DNA of 18,328 nt from WLNJ01 sp037131165 (GTDB taxonomy: Bacteria > Actinomycetota > Thermoleophilia > Solirubrobacterales > Solirubrobacteraceae). The notes under the pieces were generated by a model. That model was not told the origin of the DNA and searched no databases. It saw only the letters and a program-made list of their open reading frames with translations. Below, piece by piece: positions 1 through 7,311 of this stretch (positions within the stretch are counted from its first letter, which is position 1; each line of letters begins with the position of its first letter). Made by a program: the position numbers and the translations under genes. Where the stretch lies: NCBI GenBank assembly GCA_037131165.1, contig JBAXRO010000036.1, forward strand, positions 1 to 18,328. The letters are read 5' to 3'.

Positions 1-6
1 CGAGCG

Positions 7-630
7 ATGAGCAGCATCGCCGTGAGGCGCTGCGGCGAACGCGCGTTCCTGATCGAGGCGCCCGACAACGCATCCGTTCATCTGATCGCCGAGCGCGCGC
101 TGGGAATGTGGCCTGGGCTCGAGGACGTCGTCGCCGGGCACGAAACGGTCCTGCTGGCCTGGTCGACGCCCGGTGAGGCTCCCGAGGCGCACGAGGTCGA
201 AGCAGCCCTCTCCGGGGTCGGTGGAGAGGATTTCCCGGGCGCGAGGCCAGAGGTGGTCATCCCGACCGTCTACGGAGGCGAGGACCTCAGCTCGCTCGCG
301 CTCGAGACCGGGCTGAGCGAAGAGGCGATCGTCGCCGTCCACACCGGGACCTCGTTCACCGCTGCCTTCACCGGGTTCGCACCCGGCTTCGCCTACCTGC
401 TCGGACTGCCCCGGGAGCTCCAGGTGCCGCGCCTCGACGAGCCCCGGACCCGTGTGCCAGCCGGTTCAGTCGCGATAGCGGGCGAGTACTCGGCCGTCTA
501 CCCGACCGCATCACCCGGGGGTTGGCGGTTGATCGGCAGGACGGACGCCGTGATGTTCGACCCGTCCAGTGAACGGCCCTCGCTGATCGAGTCGGGGGCG
601 ACCGTCAGGTTCGAGCAGGTGCCTCGGTGA
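7..630 (+). CDS. pxpB: 5-oxoprolinase subunit PxpB (KipI family)
   Basis: PxpB is one subunit of the ATP-dependent PxpABC 5-oxoprolinase, which opens 5-oxoproline (pyroglutamate) to glutamate in the cytoplasm. The 207-aa product carries the family's conserved C-terminal block: GFAPGFAYLLGLP at residues 123-135, PAGSVAIAG at 151-159 and SPGGWRLIGRT at 169-179, full length for the family. The start ATG at 7 lies in an ATGA in which TGA could end an upstream reading frame, so a preceding gene, most likely pxpA, probably overlaps it by 4 nt; that gene is outside the window. Downstream it overlaps pxpC by 4 nt (GTGA), which points to translational coupling. Older annotation names relatives as KipI or as allophanate hydrolase subunit 1; adjacency to the second subunit as a separate gene favours PxpB. 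The family call is secure; substrate is inferred from family. Confidence 0.93.
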   Translation: MSSIAVRRCGERAFLIEAPDNASVHLIAERALGMWPGLEDVVAGHETVLLAWSTPGEAPEAHEVEAALSGVGGEDFPGARPEVVIPTVYGGEDLSSLALETGLSEEAIVAVHTGTSFTAAFTGFAPGFAYLLGLPRELQVPRLDEPRTRVPAGSVAIAGEYSAVYPTASPGGWRLIGRTDAVMFDPSSERPSLIESGATVRFEQVPR

Positions 631-1505
631 TCGAGATCATCGACCCCGGACTGCTCACGACAGTCCAGGACCTCGGGCGGCCAGGCAATGCGGCCCTGGG
701 CGTCCCGCCATCCGGTGCCGTCGACCGCCCCTCGCTGCTCGCCGCCAATGCGCTGGTCGGGAACTCTCCCGGGATGGCCTGCCTCGAGACGACCCTGACC
801 GGGGTCAGCCTGCGGATGCCGGCAGGCGGCGTCTTCGCGGTCACCGGAGCGCCGGCCACCGTGAAGGTCGACGGCGCGGAAGTGCCGTTCGGCGAAGCGT
901 TCGCTGCCGGTCAGGGCTCCGTGGTCGAAGTCGGCCCTGCGGCCGAAGGGGTCCGCTCCTACGTGGCATTCGCCGGTGGGCTCGATGCCGAGTCCGTGCT
1001 GGGCAGCCGCTCGACCGACCTGCTGACCGGCCTCGGTCCGCAGCCGCTTGCCTCGACGGTGGCCGTGTCGTTCGGCCCGAGCCCGGCAGTCGGGCAGTCC
1101 GGCGATAGGGACCCTTCCGCTGGACCCGGGTCTGGCAATGGGATACCTGCGATCGCAGCCGATCCGCTCCTGCGGGTGGTCCCGGGGCCGAGGGCCGACC
1201 GCTTCGCCGACGGCGCATTGCAGGCGCTCGAGGCCGGCCAGTGGACGGTCAGTCCGAGGTCGAATCGGATCGGGGTGCGGATCGAAGGCGAGCCGCTCCC
1301 GGTGCTCGACGCGGTAGGCGAGCTGCGCTCCGAAGGGATCGTCACCGGTTCGATTCAGGTCCCGCCCGGCGGCCTTCCGACAGTGATGCTCAACGACCGC
1401 CCGACGACCGGCGGATACCCGGTGGTCGCGGTCGTCGTCGAGCAGGACTTGAGGATCGCCGGTCAGCTGCGGCCGGGCTCGCCAGTCCGCTTCAGCCTCG
1501 GCTGA
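627..1505 (+). CDS. pxpC: 5-oxoprolinase subunit PxpC (biotin-dependent carboxyltransferase-like, KipA family)
   Basis: PxpC is the partner of PxpB in the 5-oxoprolinase complex. The 292-aa protein shows the family signature from its start: GLLTTVQDLGRPG (residues 8-20), PPSGAVDRPSLLAANALVGN (27-46), SYVAFAGGLDAESVLGSRST (111-130), SNRIGVRIEG (212-221) and the C-terminal SEGIVTGSIQVPPGG and MLNDRPTTGGYP blocks (235-265). The length fits the family. The GTG start at 627 sits in the GTGA that ends pxpB, so translation is probably coupled; I see no strong ribosome binding site. The stop lies only 7 nt from the end of the convergent Nudix gene, with no obvious terminator between them. Family assignment is firm. 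Confidence 0.93.
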   Translation: MIEIIDPGLLTTVQDLGRPGNAALGVPPSGAVDRPSLLAANALVGNSPGMACLETTLTGVSLRMPAGGVFAVTGAPATVKVDGAEVPFGEAFAAGQGSVVEVGPAAEGVRSYVAFAGGLDAESVLGSRSTDLLTGLGPQPLASTVAVSFGPSPAVGQSGDRDPSAGPGSGNGIPAIAADPLLRVVPGPRADRFADGALQALEAGQWTVSPRSNRIGVRIEGEPLPVLDAVGELRSEGIVTGSIQVPPGGLPTVMLNDRPTTGGYPVVAVVVEQDLRIAGQLRPGSPVRFSLG

Positions 1506-1512
1506 GCGGGAG

Positions 1513-2088
1513 TCAGCCCTCCACGCCGAGCCTGTCGACCAGGTCGTCGAGGATCCGTGCCGTCGCCCCCCAGATCACCCGATCGCCGACCGGGTAGACG
1601 GTCGTGTGGAAGGCCAGGTCGCGGCGTGTCAGTCGGCGCCGTTCGCGGCTGGCGACGAGCTCGCCCAGCGGCACCTCGATGACCTCGGCTACCTCGGCCG
1701 GTTCAGCGACCCGGGCGGCCCCTGCGGGAACGACGCCGACGAAGGGATGGATCGAGAAGTCGGTGGCGATCGTCGCTGTCGGCTGCAGGGCCCCGATCAG
1801 CTCGATCAGGGAGCGATCGATCCCGACCTCCTCCTCGGTCTCGCGCAGGGCGGTCTCGATCAGGTTCGCCTCTCCGGGGTCGCGCCTGCCACCGGGGAAG
1901 CTGAACTCACCGGCATGGCGCCGCAGGTCGTCGCGCCTTCGGGTGAAGACGACCCTGACCTCGTCGTCGACGACGGTGAGCGGGACCAGAACGGCGGATT
2001 CGGTCACCCCGGGCGGCTCGAGGGCGGCGGCGTCCTCGAGATCCAGCAACAACGGGCGCAGGCGGGCGATGGTCCCGGCTGCGCCCAC
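1513..2088 (-). CDS. Nudix hydrolase, CoA pyrophosphatase type
   Basis: A 191-aa Nudix hydrolase that probably cleaves coenzyme A or its oxidised or acyl forms into 4'-phosphopantetheine and 3',5'-ADP. The diagnostic block runs from residue 48: FTRRRDDLRRHAGEFSFPGG (48-67), then the Nudix box through residue 90 with the core RETEEEVG (82-89). The LRxHxGxxxFPGG segment before the box is typical of the CoA-pyrophosphatase (NudL/YeaB-like) group rather than MutT or ADP-ribose hydrolases. In this form the GX5E glutamate of the textbook box is displaced (E73 one residue early). The start chosen is GTG at 2088, 4 nt after the stop of the OsmC-family gene, so the two are probably one transcript. No clear Shine-Dalgarno is visible. 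The exact substrate is inferred. Confidence 0.87.
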   Translation of the reverse strand: MGAAGTIARLRPLLLDLEDAAALEPPGVTESAVLVPLTVVDDEVRVVFTRRRDDLRRHAGEFSFPGGRRDPGEANLIETALRETEEEVGIDRSLIELIGALQPTATIATDFSIHPFVGVVPAGAARVAEPAEVAEVIEVPLGELVASRERRRLTRRDLAFHTTVYPVGDRVIWGATARILDDLVDRLGVEG

Positions 2089-2092
2089 GCGA

Positions 2093-2497
2093 TCAGACCG
2101 CGAGCGACTCGACGCACTCCTCGAACATGACCTCGCCCTCGAGCGCCCTGTGGATCGGGCACTTGGCTGCGATCACCTCGAGCCGCTCGCGCTGTTCGGG
2201 ATCGAGGTCGTCGGGGAGGCGAAGTGAGAGGGTGAACTTCGTCGGGCAGCCGCGCTCTGCCGGCTCGTACTCGGCGTCCACCTCGATCGGGCCGATTTCC
2301 CATCCCTTGCGTTGCGCGTACATCTGGACGGTGATCGCCGTGCAAGACGCGAGGCTCGCCGCGAGCAGGTCCTGAGGGGTCGGCCCGGAGTCCTCTCCGC
2401 CGACGTCCCTCGGTTCATCGGCGACGAGGCTGTGGCCGCGCATCTTCACCAAGTGACTGAGGCTGCCTCCGTTGGAGCGTGCGGTTGCCTTGGGCAT
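2093..2497 (-). CDS. OsmC/Ohr family protein
   Basis: A 134-aa OsmC-family protein; such proteins are thiol peroxidases that reduce organic hydroperoxides in the cytoplasm using two cysteines. Both are present: C52 in ASLASCTAITVQ and C113 in AAKCPIHRAL, with the usual GPTPQDLL helix start at residues 38-45 and E35 ahead of it. The spacing and the KCPIHRAL ending fit the YhfA/OsmC-like branch better than classical Ohr. A longer frame to 2563 exists, but I chose ATG 2497 because family similarity begins there, AGGA lies 7 nt upstream (2505-2508), and the likely -10 box (2553-2558) is downstream of the longer start. It is followed after 4 nt by the Nudix gene. The physiological peroxide is not readable from the sequence. 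Confidence 0.88.
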   Translation of the reverse strand: MPKATARSNGGSLSHLVKMRGHSLVADEPRDVGGEDSGPTPQDLLAASLASCTAITVQMYAQRKGWEIGPIEVDAEYEPAERGCPTKFTLSLRLPDDLDPEQRERLEVIAAKCPIHRALEGEVMFEECVESLAV

Positions 2498-2552
2498 CGG
2501 GTGGTCCTGTTCTATCTGCGGTGGGCGGTGGAGCACTCGGCTCCGTTCCCCA

Positions 2553-2558
2553 ATCGTA
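2553..2558 (-). promoter_or_regulatory. Probable -10 element for the OsmC-Nudix pair
   Basis: On the minus strand this reads TACGAT (TANNNT form). A start site about 7 nt downstream would give a leader of roughly 50 nt to ATG 2497, which has its own AGGA ribosome binding site. No convincing -35 element was found. Confidence 0.4.
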
Positions 2559-2590
2559 GTCATCCGCAGCCCGATCGCGGGCCGCCACGC

Positions 2591-3850
2591 TCAGTCCTCG
2601 AGTGGGTTGAGCAGGATCCCGGTCGGGATCTTCGGGAAGAAGTAGGTCGACTTCGGGGGCATGTACTCGCCCGCCTCGGCGACCGCGCGGATCCGGGTGA
2701 CCGGGGTCGGACCCATCAGGAAGGCCGCGTCACGCTCGCCGCTGGCAACGGCCTGTACGGCAGTGATCAGGTCCCGCGCGTAACCGAAGCCGTCGAGGTG
2801 ATCGACCCTCTCCTCGGTGATCCCCAGCGCACCGCGCAGCAGGAGCGCCTCGAGTACGCCGGTATCGAGCTCGCGGTAAGCGGCGGACCGGTCGGGCAGC
2901 AGCTGCTCAGCGATCGCCGGGTCGCGCAGGGTCAAGAGCTTGGCGCTGCCGTCACGCGAATCGAGCAGCGTGATCTGCACGCGTTCGCCCCCCTCGCCGG
3001 ACGGCTCGAGCGGCTCGTCGAGCTCGACGACGTCGAAGTTCTCCGCGATCGCCTCGTCCAGCGCCGCCCAGTCCTCCTCGGTCAAGCCGTCGACCAGGCG
3101 GTGGGTCGGGAAGACTACCAGACCTGGATCTTGGAGCGCGACGAGGTAGGCGAGGGTGAACCGCGCTCCGGCAGGTGCGTCAGGCTCGTCGGCATGGACG
3201 CGCGCGGTCTCGTAGCGGTGGTGGCCGTCGGCGATCAGCAGTTCGGAGTCGGTCGCGACCTGGCAGACGGCTGCGACCACTTCCGGCTCGGCGACCCGCC
3301 AGACGCGGGTCTCGGCGCCGTCGTAGCCGGTCGCCTCGCCCCACGGCTCGCTGGCGGTGGCGGAGTCGAGGGCGCGCTCGGCGATCCCGGTCGGGTCGTC
3401 GTAGAGAGCGAAGATCGGCGAGAGGTTCGTCTTGGTCGCCCGGGTCAGCCGGAGGCGGTCCTCCTTCGGCCCTGCGTGGGTGCGTTCGTGGGGGCGGACC
3501 TTGCCCGGGCCGTACTCCTCGACCTCGATCCGCGCGAGGAATCCCTTGCGCACCAGTTTCGCGCCGCTCCCGGGAGCGGAGTAGGTCTGCTCGACTGCCC
3601 AGACGGCTGGCTCGTCATCGCGTGTAAGGGCGCCCGATTCGATCCACTCGGCCAGCTGGCCTGCCGCCGCTGCGTAGGGGTCGTCGCCCTTCGGGAGGTC
3701 GATCGCGACGATGTTGTGGGGGGAACGCGAAAGGAGATCGGCCCGCTCGCTGTCATCGATCACGTCGTATGGAGGGGCGATCACGGGCTGGAGCCCGCCG
3801 GTCTTGGCGAGGTCGTAGTGGAGGGCGTTGATCGGCTCGACGATTCCCAT
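2591..3850 (-). CDS. DUF1015 family protein
   Basis: A 419-aa soluble protein recognised as DUF1015, a widespread bacterial and archaeal family without an established general function. Visible family blocks are PPYDVI (residues 26-31), RPHERTHAGPKEDR (119-132), TNLSPIF (141-147) and ADGHHRYETA (207-216), the last with a His-His pair that looks like an active or ligand-binding site. No membrane segments or signal peptide are seen. The frame is open up to 3904, but I chose ATG 3850: family members start close to a GxxxPxxAL-like strand, and a TAGCCT -10 box lies 10 nt upstream, implying a leaderless message. The upstream same-strand neighbour is an EamA transporter and the downstream one is the OsmC-Nudix pair. 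I assign no reaction. Confidence 0.85.
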   Translation of the reverse strand: MGIVEPINALHYDLAKTGGLQPVIAPPYDVIDDSERADLLSRSPHNIVAIDLPKGDDPYAAAAGQLAEWIESGALTRDDEPAVWAVEQTYSAPGSGAKLVRKGFLARIEVEEYGPGKVRPHERTHAGPKEDRLRLTRATKTNLSPIFALYDDPTGIAERALDSATASEPWGEATGYDGAETRVWRVAEPEVVAAVCQVATDSELLIADGHHRYETARVHADEPDAPAGARFTLAYLVALQDPGLVVFPTHRLVDGLTEEDWAALDEAIAENFDVVELDEPLEPSGEGGERVQITLLDSRDGSAKLLTLRDPAIAEQLLPDRSAAYRELDTGVLEALLLRGALGITEERVDHLDGFGYARDLITAVQAVASGERDAAFLMGPTPVTRIRAVAEAGEYMPPKSTYFFPKIPTGILLNPLED

Positions 3851-3860
3851 GCGGGGCCGG

Positions 3861-3866
3861 AGGCTA
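3861..3866 (-). promoter_or_regulatory. Probable -10 element for the DUF1015 gene, leaderless start
   Basis: Minus strand TAGCCT, separated by 10 nt from ATG 3850. Its first three bases (3864-3866) are also the TAG stop codon of the upstream EamA gene, so the promoter is embedded in the end of that gene. Confidence 0.45.
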
Positions 3867-4886
3867 TCGGGAGCCTCGGAGCGCGCGTGTTGCCAACCGG
3901 TCAACTCTGCCCGGAAGAGGCGGCGCCTGCTCCTCCGGCCCGGCGCTTCGCTGCGACTGGATCCAGGCGATCGCGCAGAGGACGATCACCCCGCCGACCA
4001 TCTGGACGGGTTCGAGCACTTCGCCGAGCGCGGGCCAAGCGAGCCCGGCGGCAAGAGCCGGCTCGAGGGTCATCACGACCGACGCCCGGGCTGCCGGGAT
4101 CAGCCTGACCGCTGCGAAAGCTGCGACGAAACCGCCCAGCGTGCCGATCAGGCAGACGTAGGCCGCCGCCAACATGTGCTCGGCCCCGGCCAGTTGGTGG
4201 AATGGGAAGAGCCACGGGGGAGCGATCACCAGCCAGAGGGCGGTTGCCGCCCCCGAGAACCAGAGCAGGGTTGTCAGCGGGGAGTACGATTTGCCGGAGC
4301 GCTCGGCGCCCCAGGCGTAGGCGGCGAACCCGACCGCGGCGAGCAGCCCCGCTGCGACACCGGCCAGGTCGAGCGACTCGAACTGCCAACCCTTGACCAC
4401 CAACAGGCAGCCGGCGAAGGCCAGCGCCGCGGCCGCCCAGACACGCACGGCGACGATCCGCCGGTAGCGAACCCTCAGCCAGACGAGCAGCAGGACGGGC
4501 CCGAGGTATTCGAGCGTCAGGCCGACTCCGACTCCCAGCCGTTCGATCGCGATGAAGTAGCCGAGGTTGACGAGCGCGAGACCGCCGATCCCGAAGCCGA
4601 CAAGCCAAGCGGAGTCCGCCCGGCGGACCCGGATCGCGCCGCGGTTCCGCAGTAGCGCCCAGCCGAGCAGGCAGAGAAAGGTGACGGCCGCACGCAGCTC
4701 GGAGAGGCTCGACGCGCTCATCCCGTCGTCGAGCAGGGTGCGGGAAGCGACCCCGTTGCCGCAGAAGAGAACGGCTGCGAGGATCGCAAAGGCATATCCG
4801 CGCTTCGGGCCGGAAATGCCGCTGGGCGGGGAATCACCCGGACGGGAGGTGGCGGATTCGGCGTCGATGCCTTGGCGAGCGTTCAC
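3864..4886 (-). CDS. EamA/DMT-family transporter
   Basis: A 340-aa inner-membrane protein of the drug/metabolite transporter superfamily, with two EamA repeats of about five helices each. After a polar N-terminal tail of about 28 residues, hydrophobic segments follow one another to near residue 320 (FAILAAVLFCGNGVASRT opens the first, ASVVMTLEPALAAGLAW lies in the second repeat), and the C-terminal tail is charged and arginine-rich. The typical first-repeat ending LGVGVGLTLEYLGPVLLL is present. The frame extends to 4970, but GTG 4886 is preferred because a TACGCT -10 box lies 6 nt upstream, placing the expected transcription start at the codon itself. Substrates of this family range from amino acids to nucleotides; none can be chosen here. 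The gene is divergent from tRNA-Pro. Confidence 0.86.
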   Translation of the reverse strand: MNARQGIDAESATSRPGDSPPSGISGPKRGYAFAILAAVLFCGNGVASRTLLDDGMSASSLSELRAAVTFLCLLGWALLRNRGAIRVRRADSAWLVGFGIGGLALVNLGYFIAIERLGVGVGLTLEYLGPVLLLVWLRVRYRRIVAVRVWAAAALAFAGCLLVVKGWQFESLDLAGVAAGLLAAVGFAAYAWGAERSGKSYSPLTTLLWFSGAATALWLVIAPPWLFPFHQLAGAEHMLAAAYVCLIGTLGGFVAAFAAVRLIPAARASVVMTLEPALAAGLAWPALGEVLEPVQMVGGVIVLCAIAWIQSQRSAGPEEQAPPLPGRVDRLATRALRGSR

Positions 4887-4892
4887 CGGCGG

Positions 4893-4898
4893 AGCGTA
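4893..4898 (-). promoter_or_regulatory. Probable -10 element for the EamA gene, leaderless start
   Basis: Minus strand TACGCT ends 6 nt before GTG 4886, so a start about 7 nt downstream falls on the initiation codon. No -35 consensus was seen. Confidence 0.4.
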
Positions 4899-4986
4899 GT
4901 GGCGCCGACGACGATCCACGCACCTTCCGGGCCGTCGCGAAAGGGCGCCGGCCGGCCCGACTCGGTGCACGGGACACGGAGCCGAC

Positions 4987-4992
4987 TACGAT
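4987..4992 (+). promoter_or_regulatory. Probable -10 element of tRNA-Pro
   Basis: TACGAT lies 9 nt before the first base of the tRNA, so the 5' leader removed by RNase P would be only a few nucleotides. Confidence 0.4.
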
Positions 4993-5001
4993 GCCCCGGG
5001 A

Positions 5002-5075
5002 CGGGGCGTAGCGCAGCCTGGTAGCGCGCCTGCTTTGGGAGCAGGAGGTCCCGGGTTCAAATCCCGGCGCCCCGA
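5002..5075 (+). tRNA. tRNA-Pro (anticodon UGG)
   Basis: A complete 74-nt cloverleaf. The acceptor strand CGGGGCG (5002-5008) pairs with CGCCCCG (5068-5074), with discriminator A at 5075. The anticodon stem CCTGC/GCAGG encloses the loop TTTGGGA with TGG at 5036-5038. The T arm is CCGGG-TTCAAAT-CCCGG. CCA is not encoded. The minus-strand stop codon of the glycosyltransferase begins at the very next base. Confidence 0.97.
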
Positions 5076-6806
5076 TCAAGTAGTTGCAGGCGTGCCCCGT
5101 GCCTGACGGCAGTTCCGCAGCCTGCGGACCTCCACGAGTGGACCGGGACGCTGCTGGGAACCGTCGAAGTAGAGATGCGAGCGGGCGAACTCGAAGCGCT
5201 CGCGATGGTTCCCCCGCCACGGAGATGCCCGGAAGGTCTCGACGCTGCTCCTGTCGAGCACCTTGTAGTAGTCGACGAGGGCCGGGGCTGCAGGAGGGTC
5301 GACGAATGCCCGCCCCCTGATGGTCGACATCGAGATCAAGGTGCAACGGCCGGTCGATCGGTATCGCTCGAGCAAGGCGGGTGAGTAACTCCGACGGAGT
5401 GGGTCGCTGACCCAGGCGGCAGTCGAGAGGTTCCAGATCGGCCCGGCAGGCCCCGTGAGCGATGGCTTCGCCCAAGAGGGGTTCAGGTTGAAATCGAACG
5501 GAAGCGTGCCCGGCTCAGCGGCCACCAATGTGCCTCGCGGGATGTTCGCCACCATCCAGTCGCGCAGCACCTGACGGGTGTCCGTCCTGCCGAGAACCGT
5601 GTTCGTCCTGGCGGACAAGACCACACCCTGAGCGCAGACCGCAAGGATCAGGGCCACGGCCGCAGCATTGCCAAGACGAGGGGAGTTGATGAGACTGACT
5701 GCGCGGACCACGCCAACCGCCGTGAGGATCGCGAGGAACGGGAACGCCGGGAGGAGCCAGCGGGCTGCCATGTCACCGGATCCCGCGACGAGATGGTTCG
5801 CCGAGAGCATCACCATCAGGGCAAGCGGCACGCATCCGAGTGCCCCGAGCACCCTTATTCGTCGATCGCGAGCGAGCACGACCACTCCTCCACCGGCCGC
5901 GACCATTGGCAACAGGCCGAACCCCCATGCCGCAGCATCGCCATAGAACCGCAGCGGATTCGAGGTCCACAGGCCGAGCTTGGCTTCAGCGACCTTGCCC
6001 TGTTGAACCGAGAGACCGACTCTCAGCTCGTCCCAGGCGAAGAGGAACGCCGGGTTTGCAAGGGCGAATGCGGCGAATGCTGCGAATGCTGCGATCACGA
6101 GACCGCCGACCGAGCGCCTCGAAAGGGGGAACGCAGCGAAAAGGATCGGCAGTGCCGTGATCACAGCCGTGTACTTGGTTGCTGCGGCAAGGCCGACGCC
6201 GACGCCTGCCAGAACGAACCAACCGGGGCGGGGGCCCTTCTGGAGCAGGGCTGCGACTGCGAGCAGCACCACTGAGGCAGGAAGCAGAGTCGGTGAATCG
6301 TTGAGCGAGAAGTGACCGTACGACACGGCGAGGAATGCCACGGCAAGTACCAGCCCTGCCGTCAGTCCCGTCAAGCGGTCGAACATTCTCCTTCCCGCCT
6401 CCGCGACCGCGATACAGGCCAACGAGCCGAGCAGTGCGCTGGTCCATCGCGCCGCAAGGATCAACTCGCTCGGGTCGTTCCTCCACTGCTCAACCAACCC
6501 AAGACGACCCCAGCCGATCTGGAAGATCACCCTCAGCAGGTAAGTGAACGCCGGCGGGTTCTCGAAGTAATGGACGTTCCAGCCGGTCAAGGCGGTCTGA
6601 ACTGCGAGTGGGGTGAAGTGACCGCTCTCGTCCACTCCCCAGACGTAAGGCAGCCCGTGGCCGATGGACCAGGACCTGAGAACGATCGCCGCAAGGAAGA
6701 CGAACGCGAGTGCAGCCGGCCAAGCCCACCGGCTTGGAGGGATAAAGGTCAGGCGATCGCCCGAGCCGCCTGGCGAACGGTTGTACCGGTCAGGAGAGTT
6801 GGCCAT
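5076..6806 (-). CDS. GT39/ArnT-like integral membrane glycosyltransferase
   Basis: A 576-aa polytopic membrane protein of the dolichyl-/polyprenyl-phosphate-mannose-type (GT-C fold, PMT/ArnT) glycosyltransferases, which transfer sugars from lipid-phosphate donors outside the membrane. After a polar N-terminus and a first helix (about 28-45) comes the expected first-loop acidic pair D59-E60 in WGVDESGHF, followed by HYFENPPAFTYLL (79-91), typical of this superfamily. Roughly ten further hydrophobic segments run to about residue 400; the last ~180 residues form a hydrophilic exterior domain (WMVANIPRGTLVAAEPGTLP). Its start overlaps the end of the SRPBCC gene by 17 nt, so they are likely co-transcribed. 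Donor and acceptor are unknown. The gene ends flush against tRNA-Pro on the opposite strand. Confidence 0.85.
   Translation of the reverse strand: MANSPDRYNRSPGGSGDRLTFIPPSRWAWPAALAFVFLAAIVLRSWSIGHGLPYVWGVDESGHFTPLAVQTALTGWNVHYFENPPAFTYLLRVIFQIGWGRLGLVEQWRNDPSELILAARWTSALLGSLACIAVAEAGRRMFDRLTGLTAGLVLAVAFLAVSYGHFSLNDSPTLLPASVVLLAVAALLQKGPRPGWFVLAGVGVGLAAATKYTAVITALPILFAAFPLSRRSVGGLVIAAFAAFAAFALANPAFLFAWDELRVGLSVQQGKVAEAKLGLWTSNPLRFYGDAAAWGFGLLPMVAAGGGVVVLARDRRIRVLGALGCVPLALMVMLSANHLVAGSGDMAARWLLPAFPFLAILTAVGVVRAVSLINSPRLGNAAAVALILAVCAQGVVLSARTNTVLGRTDTRQVLRDWMVANIPRGTLVAAEPGTLPFDFNLNPSWAKPSLTGPAGPIWNLSTAAWVSDPLRRSYSPALLERYRSTGRCTLISMSTIRGRAFVDPPAAPALVDYYKVLDRSSVETFRASPWRGNHRERFEFARSHLYFDGSQQRPGPLVEVRRLRNCRQARGTPATT
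6064..6090 (+). repeat. Three tandem 9-bp repeats inside the glycosyltransferase gene
   Basis: GCGAATGCG followed by two GCGAATGCT units. On the coding (minus) strand this gives repeated Ala-Ala-Phe within a transmembrane helix, so copy-number change would lengthen or shorten a helix by three residues without shifting the frame. Confidence 0.7.
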
Positions 6807-7221
6807 CGAGGCCGGAGAAGCCCTTGACGATCCCGGAGGTCAGGACTCGCTTGACGATCGGTGCGAGTCCCGGGATGTTCGAGGCGATCCTGATCCGGTA
6901 GTCGATGTGGGTGCCGCCACCGGGCAATGGGGTGAAGCGCTGGATTCCGACGTGGTTGCGCAGTGGGCTGCCGTGGGTGATCCGGTATTCGATCAACTCG
7001 TTCGGCGAGTACTGGGTAACCGTCTCCTCGAAGGCGGGGAGTGGCCCGACCTTGAGCAGGCGGGCAGAGCCGACGCCGTTGCGTGCCGACTCGCCGTCCT
7101 TGACGCGCGTGACCTTCGCCCCGAAGAGCGGGCCGAGATTCTCGTGCTCGGCGAGATGGTCGAAGACCTTCTCCGGAGAAGCATTGAAGTCGTACTCGAC
7201 ATGGACCCAGTGTTCGCGCAT
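6790..7221 (-). CDS. SRPBCC-fold protein (polyketide cyclase/dehydrase-like)
   Basis: A 143-aa protein with the START/Bet v1-like layout: an N-terminal strand and helix HWVHVEYDFNASPEKVFDHL, a middle of alternating strands (TRVKDGESARNGVGSARLL, then NELIEYRITHGSPLRNH), GGGTHIDYRIRI near the end of the sheet, and a final helix IVKRVLTSGIVKGFSGLDGQ. Such proteins bind hydrophobic ligands or act as cyclases or co-chaperones; no ligand can be named. The frame is open to 7560, but ATG 7221 starts the fold, and the extension would run through the divergent nucleosidase gene. It overlaps the downstream glycosyltransferase start by 17 nt. The call is good for the fold, open for the function. Confidence 0.82.
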   Translation of the reverse strand: MREHWVHVEYDFNASPEKVFDHLAEHENLGPLFGAKVTRVKDGESARNGVGSARLLKVGPLPAFEETVTQYSPNELIEYRITHGSPLRNHVGIQRFTPLPGGGTHIDYRIRIASNIPGLAPIVKRVLTSGIVKGFSGLDGQLS

Positions 7222-7296
7222 CGCTCGATCATCCCAGAACCGCTGTGGCGCGGCAGTCACGCGGTCCGCTCTGCGGCCATCGCCAGCGGCTGCGGC

Positions 7297-7302
7297 TACG
7301 CT
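7297..7302 (+). promoter_or_regulatory. Probable -10 element for the nucleosidase gene, leaderless start
   Basis: TACGCT is followed by 9 nt and ATG 7312. The start codon has no Shine-Dalgarno, which fits a leaderless message. Confidence 0.42.
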
Positions 7303-7311
7303 CCCGGTCCG

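Noticed and set aside
2498..2563. Longer N-terminus of the OsmC-family protein from ATG 2563
   Set aside because: The extra 22 residues do not fit the family, and the likely -10 box lies downstream of that start.
2312..4108. 598-aa plus-strand frame, and similar long frames opposite the exporter (8645-10012), the copper gene (12519-13991) and tig (14375-15436)
   Set aside because: Long antisense frames are expected in GC-rich genes; their compositions are rich in Arg, Gly, Asp and Pro and show no families, while the opposite strands encode recognised proteins.
4834..5475. Minus-strand frame with a GAPGFEPGTSCSQSRRATRL segment
   Set aside because: This is the antisense translation of tRNA-Pro, a well-known false protein in databases; the rest overlaps real genes out of frame.
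6664..7311. N-terminal extension of the nucleosidase frame
   Set aside because: It is antisense to the SRPBCC gene and part of the glycosyltransferase gene and shows no domain; the nucleosidase fold starts at 7312.
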